From contig OZ038526.1 of assembly GCA_964036665.1 (NCBI GenBank), forward strand, positions 31,682,001 to 31,746,000: a DNA stretch of 64,000 nt, written 5' to 3'. The notes under the pieces are model-generated. The model ran no database searches and was not told the DNA's origin. It was given only the letters and a program-made list of their open reading frames with translations. Below, in pieces: positions 45,448-57,899 of this stretch (positions are counted from its first letter, which is position 1; every line of letters starts with the position of its first letter). This DNA comes from Gordius sp. MW1. Taxonomy: Eukaryota > Nematomorpha > Gordioida > Gordea > Gordiidae. The position numbers and the translations under genes are program-made.

Positions 45448-47543
45448 GCTTTGGGCTCGGATTGGGCCTGATAGGTCGGCCAGACCCGAGGCCATGCGCC
45501 GCCACTTATACATGTTATATCATCCACTCGCGCCACCACCAATTTACATGTATTTAACACCTCTGATTTGCATAATGTAGTATATATATATTTATATTTT
45601 TACTGTAAAGAAGAGATTATTTTTGGGGGGGTTTATTTCATAATTCTCTTTTCCACGATCCTATTATACCCAACCACCCTCCGAAATTCAAACGTCGATG
45701 GTAAATTTAGATGAACCAAACTTAAAGAAAGATCAGTAGATGCTCGACAAGAATTAGATTTAAGAATAAGTTGGGCATTTAGACGACTTCAAACACAAAG
45801 ACTTAAAGCCTGTGAAATCGATGTATATATCGATATTTGCGACACAAAATACATTACAACTTGTGTTTGGGTTTTGAACATTTATCTGATTATTATTCTT
45901 AGTAAATGATTAAATAATTTTATTCCTTAATGGGTTTGGTTTTGAGACTAATTATTTTATAAATTTTAGATTGCATGGCATATAAAAAAGACCTGGGCTA
46001 TATGTTTAGCGGGGTCATACACTTCTCTCAAATAATTTTGTCATTTATATTTATTTTGCCCTCAAATTAAATCATAAATGTACTTTATAAAGAAAAATAT
46101 TGGGAACGAAAATATATGGGCTAACTCATATTACATAAAATCATGCAGAAAATAAAATTTTCGGGGCTATAGCTACCCTTTTTAAATTTTGCAAATTACT
46201 CAAAATAAGTTTTACTAACGTAGGCCTGAATAACAGAAATGTTAATCTAACTTTTGTCCTCTTGTAAACGATTCTAAATATCATTTTGACATCTTAATTT
46301 TCGAAAGAGTAAGTTCTCGTTAAAATAGCTAGGATTGGAAACAAAATGATAAATTAGTGAAATTTTAGACATAATTATATCAAAGTTTGAAAGATGTTTG
46401 GATTTAAAGGGGGGCAGCCGTCCCTCCCTGCCACTCCCTGGCTAAACCCATACCATGGTCATAGATTTTAAATGTTAGTGCGTTGATAGTATAAAAAACC
46501 ATCATTTAGCTCTACACTATACCAACATTGTGGCGTATCAAATAAAAATTTACCTTAATAGTTCCAAAATGTATTTGCTTTAACCTTAATAATGCTTTAG
46601 AGCGCTTTTTTAGTTAAGTGTAATAGCAAATCGATAGGAGTAAACCAGCGGTCATTAGCTAGTCTATATGCGAAGTCACCCATTAAAATCCCGTATAAAA
46701 TTTTATAGCGATTATTATAAAATTACAAGTTGGGCAGGACAGGACAAGACGGACATTCAAAAAATAACTATAAATTTAACACCCCTTACCTTTAGCACCT
46801 GCCAAAAGCGGGAGTATCGCCCACTTTGGGCTAAGATAATTTCTCAAGAATTAGCAATAGTTTATATAAACCACGTATAAAATCATTTTAAAACATAAGA
46901 TTATTTATTCGATAAAGAAATGGAGAATGATGCATTTATGTAAATTAGTAGTTTGAAATATAACATTAAATAACTTTGACCTGCTTTCAAAATTTATTCC
47001 GATCACTTTAGGGCATCGTGGTAAAGGAATCTAATCGATCATAAATATAAAATTGATCTGGCCTCAATTAAAATAGGAATTTAAATTTAAAATTTTTAAA
47101 TATATATATATATATATATATTTCCTTATAGGCCTAAGAACCTCGGTTTTAAATAAAAATTTGTATCAAAAAATAATTAAGTTTTTAACGATTGAAATTT
47201 AAAAAATTATATTTATAAAATTGTTGGAAACAAGATTGTAATAATGATTTGAAAAATTCTAACAAATTTAAGTGTAGAGAATTTGACTTCAAGGTTAAAT
47301 CTTAATTGGAGTCTAAAAGCATCTCAAGCGGCTTTAACATTCTCTAAAATTTATCTCAGCTTTTATAAAAAAGTTTTTCCAACTTCAAGTACTTCAACTA
47401 ATCTTAAATAATTTAAAAAATTAATTACTTTATAATTTCGCAATTTAGGAAATATGAAAAGATATATTGATCTGTTCAGAATATTTTATTGATTTTTTTC
47501 AACAACGTTTGAGTATTTCTATTAAAGCAGCAACGCCTTTATA
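45448..47543. other. Non-coding region upstream of M13 copy C
   Basis: No gene is seen. From about 45.83 kb it is homologous to the sequence upstream of copy B, and from about 46.77 kb also to that upstream of copy A. A fragment resembling the right part of the minisatellite-bearing element lies at 46640-46770. An (AT)n run is at 47098-47121. Confidence 0.6.
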
Positions 47544-50500
47544 ATGGATTTTTTAAATCTCTGCACAATTTTTCTACTTTTACATTATTCTATCGCCATT
47601 CAAGTGAACAGTAAGATCTATAAAACTTTGATTATATTTTACATTGATAAATTATAGTATTACTTTTCATTCATTTATTTTTAATTTACATCCAATATAT
47701 TTTTTAAAAACTAAAATTTTAATAAAAATAAATTTAATTAAATTTTTAATATAGAATCTGCCAAAATATGTTTAACTCCGAATTGTATACAAATCTCTGC
47801 AAACTTTTTGAAAAATATCAATAATAAAATTGATCCTTGTATTGATTTTTATGAATATGCTTGTGGTACTTGGACTTCTAGAGAAGATCATTGTTCTGAA
47901 GATATGTCTAAAAATACCTTTTCCATCATTGGAGACAAAAATTTACGCGTTCTATCCCGCGCAATTCGTAAATTAACATTTATTCTATATAAACTTTAAC
48001 AAATGTTTTTTATTAATGAAACTTATATAATTTTTGAATAATTTTTTATTTTAATAAAAATATTAGAAAATATTAGTTTTAACAATGAAACGGATGAAGT
48101 GGATAATAAAGTTTATCTTTATTTTAAATCCTGTATGGATGAAAAGCATGATAGAGAAAAGTTAGGAGGGAAACCCTTAAAACAACTTATCGCTAAATTT
48201 GGTGGATGGACCTTTAATAATTCGGGTTAATATTTTATATATTAAAACTAAAAAAATATAATAAACTCTTATAGGTATATTTATATGATTTAATATATAT
48301 TTATATATAATTAATATGTATTGATTTTTTATTAAAGAAAAAATTAAATATTTTATTTTTGGGGTACCCATTGTAATTTTTAGATGACGCTACCCTATCT
48401 ACTCGAGTGCATTATTTTTCAAAAAAATGTTAACTGACTGTTCTTAACTAGACCCTAGGGATGCTAAATAATTATTTTTTAACAAAATTTGACGGGCCAA
48501 AAATTAGTGGCACCTTGCGGGTTAATTATTATAAATCAATCAATAGTTTGACTGTCATGCCGCATTGATTTTAGAATTTCTATTATTTGTCATTATTAGG
48601 GTGCGGACACCTTGGAAAAATTGTTTGATAAATACTTCATAAATCTTGAAAAATAATAGTCAGATTAATTGGTGATTGTTGTAATACTGGGGTCATATTG
48701 ACCCCAATCTAAAAACCTAATTATTTAGCTTAGCAAGTCCTTATATTTAAACCTTTTAATTAAAAGATTAACGTTTACCTCAATATTTTATATCCCACGA
48801 AAACAAATTTTAGTTTGGGGTCAGATAGACCCCGCAAAATCATAAAAATGTGTTTAAAAAGTGTAAATTTTCTATATGTACAGTACATTCTGGATGGAAT
48901 TATCAGAGTAAAATAGAATCTATAGCAAATGCTTTAAATCTGGACCTACTAATCAATCTTTATGTTGGGCCCGATATGAAAAATTCATCGAGTCACGTGG
49001 TTTACATAGATTTCGGGGTCAGAACATTTACCAATAAAAAATATTACGACAGAAATAATATTACAAACACCCCTGCAATTGCGAAAATTTATGATGCCCA
49101 CTTGAAATATGCTATAACCCTGGGCTATTTAACATGTTGTAATGGGCTAGGGCATAGCCGAGTTAGGCTTAGTTTGCCCGAGATATGGGAATTGGCCGGT
49201 AATTGGGTTGACAAAAATAATGGGCTCCTCAGCGTGGAAAATGTCAACCAAGATCTTGAAGATGTTGAGAAAATAGTGGATATAATAGGCAAATCTATGG
49301 TGGATGTATTCAATTTTGAAGCGGAACTTTCTAGAGTAATAGAATCTATGGAGTTAAAATATTAGCAATTATATTAACATAAATATTTTTAACGATCATT
49401 TTTGAAAGTAAATATTTATTGCATTATATAAAATAAATTAATATTTTTATTCAAAATTTAATTTATTTGAGATTTTTTAATGTTTTCTACAATATTTTTA
49501 GTACGTTCCGGAATTGCATGACTGGGGAGATTTGGATAATAAATATAACGTCATAAATTTAACGGTTCTGGAGCAAAATTATCCTTTCGTAAATTTATTT
49601 TATAATTTTAAGAAATAAAAATTTAATTTAATTTTGAATATTAATTAAAAAAAATTAAATAAAATTTTATTTTATTTTTTATTGTAGTTGAATTGGTCGG
49701 ATTGGTTCGAAAATAGATTTGCCTTGAACAATGCAACATTACCGAAGGATCAAAAAATAATCGTTTCTTCTTTAGATTATCTAAGCAATCTTACTTTTAT
49801 CTTACAAAATTACACTCAAAATCCTGAGAAAAAAAGGTTTTTTATACCTTTCAATAACAATATAATTATTATTATATTTTTAATTGATATTCTTTAAAAA
49901 CGTTTAAAACCTTAAAATTAATAAATAATTTTGATAACCATATATAAAATATTAAACCTCTTTTTATTGATTGTATTTAAAATTTATAATATAACTAAAT
50001 GGCAAAGTTGGCATAAAATGGGCTATATTTTTAAAGTTTAAAAATTTAAATTTTCAAATAGTATTTAAAATATGTATTTAAAAAATGCATATACAAAACC
50101 TTTTTTCAGTATATGGTTTAAGCCAGCTTTTTAATATAAACTGCCTATAAGTGTTGTAAAAATGGCTGTTTCTAGGCTTAGTCGAAATTTGAAAAACAGA
50201 TCAGGTTCCGTTAGACTTAGTTAATCCCACGGTCGACCAAACAAAACCCAGCCGTTTTTACAACATTACTGCCCCATAAAACTTATATTTTGGCAGTTTA
50301 TAACATTATAATTATCCTATTTTTTATTTTTTTTATTTTTTATGGTTTTTGTATAGGATTTTACAAAATTATTTTATATGGCACGTGGCGAAGCAATCTT
50401 CATCCCAATTATCACAAATATATTGGGAAGCTGAAAAATTGGTAAAAATAGTTTTGCAAGGTGAAGATAGAAGAGGTCCAAGGTGGAAGCAATGCACTAA

Positions 50501-53500
50501 TGTAATTGAAGATTTATTTCCAGAAATAGCTGGACGCCTATTTGTGGGCAAAAAATTTGCAAATAAATATAGAAAAAAAGTAAGATTTTCAATAATAAAT
50601 AAATTAAATATGATAATTATATAAAAATTTGTAAAAAATTAAATTTTCTACAAAATATTTATAAATATTAATTTTAGAATGTTATATATAATATTAAAAT
50701 TGGATTTTTTTATAAATTTGAAAATCAAGGCTCAACAAATGATGAAAAATGTTGTGAAGGTTTTCAAAAGAAATTTATTAAGTCTTAAATGGTTGGAGAG
50801 AAAAACTAAGGAAGTAGCTATTAAAAAGGTTATTTTTATTCATTTTATTTTAATTAATTAATTATTTGTTTATTCAATTAATTATTTATTTATTTGTTTA
50901 TTTATTTGAGTTTTCTTTAATAAAGGTCGGAAATTTGAGGACTCTGATTGGTTATCCCGATTTTTTATATAACAAATCGCATGTGAATCTGTTGTATAAA
51001 GAAGTAATTTGCCTTTAAATATTTAATTATATTTTTTTATCTCAAAAAATTTTTACCTTAATTTTCAATATAAAATATTAATAAAATGTTTTTTGGATTT
51101 ATTTTCGATAAGTTGAAACTGACCGAATCGTATTTCGAAAATTTTATGGCATATAAGCAATTTGCACTGAAAAGAAATTTAAAAAAATTATGGGAACCCG
51201 TGGATAAATCGAGGTTATTTTTTAATTAAATACTTTAGTTTTTTTTAAAACCGATAGGAGTTTTCAAAATAATTATGTATGTTATATTATTTTTTTTTAA
51301 TTTCATATTTTTTTTATTAATAAAAAGTTTATTAACAATTGTAGGTGGCCGTCTAGTTCTTCCGTTGTTAACGCATATTATCAAAGATCTCATAATCTTA
51401 TTGGTAATTTTGCCATTCAAATTTGATTATTTGTTTAAAAAATTATTCATTTTTGAAATGACATATTGTTAGCTAAATTATTTAATTTGTTTGAAAGTTA
51501 TCTTAGCCGGGATAATGCAACCTCCATTTTACAATGGTCTCGGACCCGAGTACTATTATTAATTCTATAATAATTATAAACTATAAATAGAATAAACAAT
51601 TAATTATTAATTTAATATTTATTTTCCAAGTGTATATAATTATGGAACCATAGGACCTTTAATGGGTCATGAATTAATTCACGGCTTCGATGATCAAGGT
51701 TAGTAATAATAATACACGTCTACAAATATGAAATTTGTGATTCCGTCCCCTTATCTGACAAATCTTCTGATAAAGAATTTTACGATGGACAGTAGGAGTG
51801 TAAAAACGGCCGGATTTTGTTTGGTCAACCTTTGGTTTTAGCCGACTAAACATAAACAGACCAAAGATTTTTTGGTCTATGTTTTTTATTCGACCTCAAG
51901 GCTTAGTCGAAATTTGAAAAAATAGACCAGTGTCGACCGTTAATCTTAGTTGAACCAAACGACGACCAAACAAAACCCATTCGTTTTTACAAAGTGTGCT
52001 TTAGCTTTTTTGATATTGAGATATATGAAATTAAATGTTCATAAGTCATATTTAGCCTTTTGAAGCTATTTTTTGACTCTATTTTTAATTTACTTTGTAT
52101 GATATTTGATATAATCCTATATTATAGACCATTGATTAATCTGCAGGGCAATACTTTTTTGTTTTACCTCTCTATTTAAATGTGTACATATTAACATGTT
52201 TTTACATCGAAATCTGGAGGATTTGGCAAAAAATTAAAAAGATAATATTGTTTAGCGTAAAATTCTTTATCAAAATTATTGTCCGCTTGCGCGATATCTT
52301 TGTTATTTTTGATATAAATCGGTAGTTTTGTCTATTTAATGTTTATATTAGGGAGAAAATTCGATTATAATGGGAACTTTTTCCAATGGTGGTCTAATAA
52401 ATCCATAAAAAATTTCCTTTCAAGAAGCAAATGCATGGAAGATCAATATTCCCAATATGGTGTCGATGGATTAAAAGTTTTTCATTCATTCATTTATTCA
52501 TTCATTCATTCATTCATTCATTCATTCATTCATTCATTCATTCATTCATTCATTCATTCATTCATTCATTCATTCATTCATTCATTCATTCATTCATTCA
52601 TTCATTCATTCATTCATTCATTCATTCATTCATTCATTCATTCATTCATTCATTCATTCATTCATTCATTCATTCATTCATTCATTCATTCATTGCATTT
52701 TAGATGAACGGAAAATTAACGTTAGGAGAAAATATAGCTGATAATGGTGGCCTTAGTTTAGCTTTTCAAGTAAGTTTATAAAAAAAAATTTGTTTGCGAT
52801 TCTACTATATTAATACATTTATATTTATTTTAAACAAAAAATCGTTTTTATATTATATTCATATTCAAGGGTAAATAAGAAACGTTAAGTATTTAGTATT
52901 TCCAACTATTAAATTTTTCTATATAAGTAATTTTCTGGTTCTTGATTTCCCAAATTTATTTTATATCGTATCCAACAATAATTACAAATTCACGCACAAC
53001 CTGCTCATCAACACACAAAATGTTTATCCTTATTTCCACCATTTTAATGATAACATGGTATAGTAGTGAGTGATTTATTAAATATTGGTAATTTTTGTAA
53101 ATTAAATAGTCTTAAAAAGATAAATTAAAAAAACTGGATTGGGTAGACATCAAAAACAGCATTCTAAAATAAATATCATTTGCACAATACATAAAAATTA
53201 AAAATGTAAGAACGGTGATGAGTTGCTTAATAATATATGACCATCTATATTTTGTATAATATTATTGCCGTTCGTTTAAATTTATAAACTAGTGAGGAAG
53301 TTAATTGACTGTTATAGCGCAAAATGACATGGTTGAAATACACCAGTTGTCGTCTTCAAAATGGAGAAAAATTTGACACAAGTTACCATATGGCATATGG
53401 CATAAGCAGTCTATCTATATCTAATCTATGCGTACAACGCGATTTAAATAACATATCTTATGGAGTGAAAATGATCAGCGAAAAGCGCAAGAAGGAGGCG

Positions 53501-54805
53501 AGGATGAACGCGCATACAATAGTTAAAAACTATATTCAGCATAATGACTTATGCTGCATTAAAAAAATATTTTAAAAATTTGATTTTTATCGTATTATAA
53601 CAAAAAAATGATCCTGCAAAAATCTATAATTCTGATAGAGAATTTTGCGCTGAATAATAATATGTTTTTAGTTTTTTTTCCAAAACTTCTCGTTTTTTAG
53701 ATAAACTAGGATGAAGATGCAAAAAAAGCCCATTTTAACCTACTTTGATGTAATATTGCCATGTCATTTTTAAATTCTAATAAAAACTTTAATTTATTCT
53801 TGTAGATTAAAGTGTCATCTATAGGTCCATTATTTTGATTTTTTTGTTTAACCTCTATATTTAAATTTATACGCGTTTGCGTAAACCCCTTCTCCTTATC
53901 AATAAACGGAGTACATTAGTGATGTGTTCGTAAACATCGTGTAGTATGTACTCTAATGTACTCCTTTTTCCATATTAGCGGGACGAATTTTGATAAGGGA
54001 AAGGTGTTTACCTAAACGTAAATAAATTTAAATATAAGGGTGATATGAAAATAATAAACTAATGAACCTATAGATGAAACTTTAATCTACAGGAATAAAT
54101 TAATGTTTTTTGATATAATTTAAACGTGACAATTGAGCCTCAAAAAAGGGAGAAATGGGCATTTTTTGCACCTTTAAGAAACTGGAAGTTTTGAAAACAA
54201 ACTTAAAACAGATTATTACTCAGCGCGAAATTCTCCATCAAAACAAATGGTCTGATAGCGGGATGAAATCACAAAGTTAATATTTGTAGTGAATATTTAT
54301 GCAATTTTCTAGGCCTACAAAGCGTATACTAAAGCAAACCAGCCAACATTGCCCGGTTTGAATTTAACCAAAGATCAAATATTTTTCTTAGCAAATGCTC
54401 AGGTTACAGATATAAAAAATAAACAAAAATAAAATTTTTTACTTTTAACAATAAAATATCACTCATAATTTATAAAAAAAAACTTTTTATTTACTAGACC
54501 TTTTGCTCAACGGATACCAAACAATTATTGCGTCACAATATATTAAACGCATTCCACACTTTAGATAAATTCAGGTACTTTTTTTACTTCTAATTTAAAA
54601 TATTTTTGTTCGAAAAAATAAAAATCTTTATTTTTATGAAAATTATTACCATAAAATATAAATTATCAGTGCAAATCTTTATATTTTTATTTTTTTATAT
54701 TTTAGGGTTATAGGTCCTCTATCGAATTCCAAGGCTTTCAGTAAGGCCTATAATTGCCCCGTCGATTCTCCAATGAATCCTAAAAATAAATGTACCATAT
54801 GGTGA
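47544..54805 (+). CDS. Secreted M13 (neprilysin-like) zinc metallopeptidase, copy C, 18 exons, 754 aa
   Basis: Exons: 47544-47610, 47755-47967, 48067-48225, 48884-49335, 49502-49588, 49688-49836, 50357-50579, 50730-50828, 50926-51003, 51113-51213, 51345-51403, 51498-51549, 51631-51698, 52352-52476, 52704-52769, 54313-54402, 54498-54574, 54706-54805. All introns are GT-AG and all phases agree; the sum is 2265 nt. Exon 1 encodes a hydrophobic signal peptide ([13 protein letters not shown]...) and no further membrane segment is evident, so it is likely secreted, unlike type II membrane neprilysin. Conserved: [12 protein letters not shown] (about 48-60), [10 protein letters not shown], substrate-binding NAYY (552-555), zinc site HELIH (593-597), ENIAD (653-657), H716 and R722 at the positions of the transition-state His and Arg, and a C-terminal CTIW. 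The family is about 750 residues long. The only intact member of the three tandem copies. Confidence 0.9.
48689..48833. repeat. Paired GGGGTCA palindromes in intron 3 of copy C
   Basis: GGGGTCATATTGACCCC (48689-48705) and GGGGTCAGATAGACCCC (48817-48833), 128 bp apart. The same pair occurs in intron 3 of copies A (7749 and a one-mismatch copy at 7865) and B (degenerate 25174 and 25290). Confidence 0.8.
50149..50268. mobile_element. hAT-like MITE in intron 6 of copy C
   Basis: Shortened copy (AAGTGTTGTAAAAATGG ... CCGTTTTTACAACATTA) with degenerate CTGCCTAT / CTGCCCCA flanks; orthologous to 15099-15247 and 26729-26928. Confidence 0.8.
51793..51993. mobile_element. hAT-like MITE in intron 13 of copy C
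   Basis: TAGGAGTGTAAAAACGG at the left, ACCCATTCGTTTTTACAAA at the right; same site as 33087-33256 in copy B. Confidence 0.75.
52483..52693. repeat. (ATTC)n microsatellite in intron 14 of copy C
   Basis: About 52 ATTC units lying 6 bases after the donor of exon 14 and ending 10 bases before exon 15. The shorter homologous array is at 33755-33820. Confidence 0.97.
53605..54300. mobile_element. Long inverted-repeat element in intron 15 of copy C
   Basis: The left arm (about 53605-53930) and right arm (about 53960-54295) are inverted copies of about 320 bp, sharing blocks such as TATAGGTCCATTATTTTG, GCGTTTGCGTAAACCCC and their complements, with a central spacer. Same family as 55583-56378 and the partial copy at 57.0-57.3 kb. 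Non-coding. Confidence 0.75.
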
Positions 54806-55200
54806 AAATTGTATAATTTAATCTTTTTATAACCAACCTGTAAATACGTATTTTTTATATGCGATAAAAATAATAATTTTAATAATTTTTTTTATTTATT
54901 AATTTAGAAGATTTTATTAAATTATCTTCATGCTTTACAGAAAAGTGTGAAGGGAATTGGCGGTCCAGGACCGTTTGAAAATTCATAACTCGGTAGTCTT
55001 CGGATGGCCCTCAAAATCCTAATGTTTTTGGGGATTACCAAATATGGTCAAAAAACAAAGACTTTTAAGAGTCTTGTAATGCTCAGTTCAAGCACAAAGA
55101 CAAACGCTGTGTAGGTACCAGGCTCTTATAACATGCACTGGTAGAGCTTGTGTTTGTTGTGGTGTACTCATTAACTTGCTACACAAAAGATTGGTAAATG

Positions 55201-55300
55201 TAGCCAAGGGGTGGCAGGAAGGGGGTAGCCAAGGGGTGGCAGGAAGGGGGTAGCCAAGGGGTGGCAGGAAGGGGGTAGCCAAGGGGTGGCAGGAAGGGGC
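55201..55300. repeat. 25-bp tandem repeat, four copies, in a MITE remnant
   Basis: TAGCCAAGGGGTGGCAGGAA plus GGGGG starts at 55201, 55226, 55251 and 55276. The following CTGCCCCCCTCTAAATCC and GCCCCTCCCTAAAT words match the interior of the GGCGTAGCCAGG element at 20801-20966, so this is an internally expanded copy ending near 55430. Confidence 0.85.
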
Positions 55301-55582
55301 GGCTGCCCCCCTCTAAATCCAAATATTCTTTAAAATTTTATATAATTATGGCTAAAATAATTAAAATTTTGCCCCTCCCTAAATCATTATTGCCCCCCCC
55401 CCTCTAAATCCAATCCTCGCCATGTATGAGGCATGTATTAACAAACTAAGGGCTGTGTATTATGATAAAAAGTTTTATTAAACTTGGCTTGACCAGAGGC
55501 CGGAGCCCGGTCCGAATTGACTAAAGCAAACTAATCTTTTATTAAATATGATTTAAACAAACACAACTCGATATTAAAATCA

Positions 55583-56378
55583 TTACACAGGTCTACAAAA
55601 AAATCATCCTGCAATCAAACCTATAATCCCGATAGAGAATTTTGCGCTTAATAATAATATGTTTTTAGTTTTTTCCCAAGTTTTTTAGAAAACGACGTTG
55701 AAGGTTATTAATTTATTCTTGTAGAATAAATCTATAGGTCCATTATTTTACTTTTCTTATATCACCCTTATATTAAAATTTATTTGCGTTTACGTAAACC
55801 CCTTCCCCTTATTAAAATTCGTCCCGCTTTGTCTGGAAAAAGGACTACATTAGAGTACATAATAATATACACGCGATGTTTACTAACGCATCAAACTCTC
55901 CCTTTCTGCATCTCTTCCACTCCCGCCCCCCCCCCCTATCTATCCAAGAGAAAGGGAGGAGAGTAGGTGAAGGGAAAGAGATATGTGTTAGTAAACACAC
56001 GTACGCAGGAACTTTAATGTACTCCGTTTACCAGACATCGTGGGACGCATTTTGATAAGGAAAAAGGGTTTACGCAAACGCGTATAAATTTAAATATAAG
56101 TATAATATAAAAAAAATAAAATAATGGGCGTATAGATGAAACATTAATCTAATGGAATGAATTATTATTTTTTGATATAAATTAAAACTTTCGTGGCTAT
56201 TGAACCTCAAAAAGGGGTTAAATTTGCATTTTTTGTACCTTCAACCTCGTTTATCTAAAAAACGGGAAGTTTTGAAAAAAAAACTAAAAACTTATTATTC
56301 AGCGCAAAATACTCTATCAAACTAATTAGTCTAATAACGGGATGAAATCATAAATTCAATATTTGTAGAGCTGTGTTA
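55583..56378. mobile_element. Long inverted-repeat element
   Basis: Begins TTACACAGGTCTACAAA and ends TTTGTAGAGCTGTGTTA. The arms are over 300 bp each, with a centre carrying a C-run and purine-rich sequence (55925-55980). Blocks shared with 53605-54300 (GATAGAGAATTTTGCGC, TATAGGTCCATTATTTT). No transposase. Confidence 0.8.
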
Positions 56379-56999
56379 TCTTCGTACATCATACATAATA
56401 TACCTTCCAAACTACAGCTTTTTTCCCCTGTCTCTTATAATATTTTGACCTAAATTGCAAATCTTATCCTAGTATTTAAATATATATATAGTAGCTGTTA
56501 CTTTAAAATAAAATAAGAAAATTTCTTTAAAAGTTTTTTGGAACTGTTAGATAAAATATATTTTATAAAGTTAGATTTATAGTTTGAATTAGTAGCTGAA
56601 TAAATTGTAGCCAGTGAAAATGAAAATTTAATTTCAAACTGATCCTATGCAAATTACAAGTAATAACAATTTAATTCATTATGTATTTATTTTGTGAAAT
56701 AATTTTCAAAAATTTTAATGAATTTTCTATTTTAAAAATTGGCTCAGGTTTGGGCTCGGGTAGGGCCAAAATAAAAAAATTGTTTGGGCTAGGGCCGGGC
56801 TCTGGCAAAATAATAACTGAGACGTCGGGCTCATGCTGGGCTCGGGTTGAAGAATTTCGTAGCTACTATCATTCAACACTACACTTACATCACAGAGGGT
56901 ATTATGCTTATTTATGCATAGAAACCAATGGATGAGGGAAAGGAGGGAGACCCTAAGTCTAGTGTGATATTAATATAGGGAAGGAGTAAGTGGAATTTT

Positions 57000-57290
57000 A
57001 AGATAAATTGAAAACCAATTATCCTGCGTGAAAAATTGTTTTTGTCTGAATTCCTCTATATTTATTTTACCACCAAGAATTATTATATCAAATTTTTGTC
57101 GGTGTGTTTTCTCGGTACACACCTCTAAAAAAAGGCAAAAACGCTCATTTTTGCAATTGAACTCAATTATTTAAAAATCTTGACGTATAAGAAAAAAACA
57201 AAAAACATATTCGTGTTCATCACAAAAGACTCTTTATTAATTTGTTAAACGTTTTCCAGTTGATTTTTTTGTAGACCTGTGTCATTAGTC
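57000..57290. mobile_element. Partial copy of the long inverted-repeat family
   Basis: Ends TTTTTTTGTAGACCTGTGTC, the family terminus, preceded by diverged arm sequence (GCAAAAACGCTCATTTTTGC, AAAAACATATTCGTGTTC). The other arm is not clear. Confidence 0.45.
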
Positions 57291-57899
57291 AAAGGTGTAC
57301 CACATAACTTACCAGGGTTATGTAATTGGTAAAAATGCGATGCATAGGTTGTAAGGACATTTTTAAAAATCATTTTTATAATTTAAAGAATCAACATTCT
57401 AGTTTTATATTGAATAAATAACACTGAAATGTAGTTTTCAATAATATTTGTTATTAAATTAATGGTTGCTGCTTGGTGGCAGTTGAGTGAGAGAGTGAGA
57501 CGTTGCTTGACCGGTGGCGAAATAATACTAATTTAGGCATCGGTATATATAATGAAACGATGTTAACTAAAAAATCAAAAATAAAAATTTAGCGTTTGTT
57601 GCTTTTACCGGGTGAAGAGGGCAGAGGGTCTTTAGTAGCTTTCCTTTAAATTGATAATGGTACAGCCCAAGAGGTGTTTATGCACAGTAGCGTTGAATAA
57701 CGTCTTGATGAAGATCGCGGTCTAAAACCCTTCTAAGCGCGGTTTTCACGATAATCAAGTTAATTTTAACAAGCGTGATTTGAAGAGTTCTTCGTTACTG
57801 TTGGCAGCATGTGCGGGATTGGATATTTGAGGAGCATTATCGAGTTAAGCTGTTTTACGCGCCGTACCAGCGAGTTAGCCATTGCTCAGAGGCTTTATT

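Noticed and set aside
53324-53575. 83-codon open frame in intron 15 of M13 copy C
   Set aside because: No recognisable domain and not conserved in the corresponding intron of copy B beyond short words; treated as chance.
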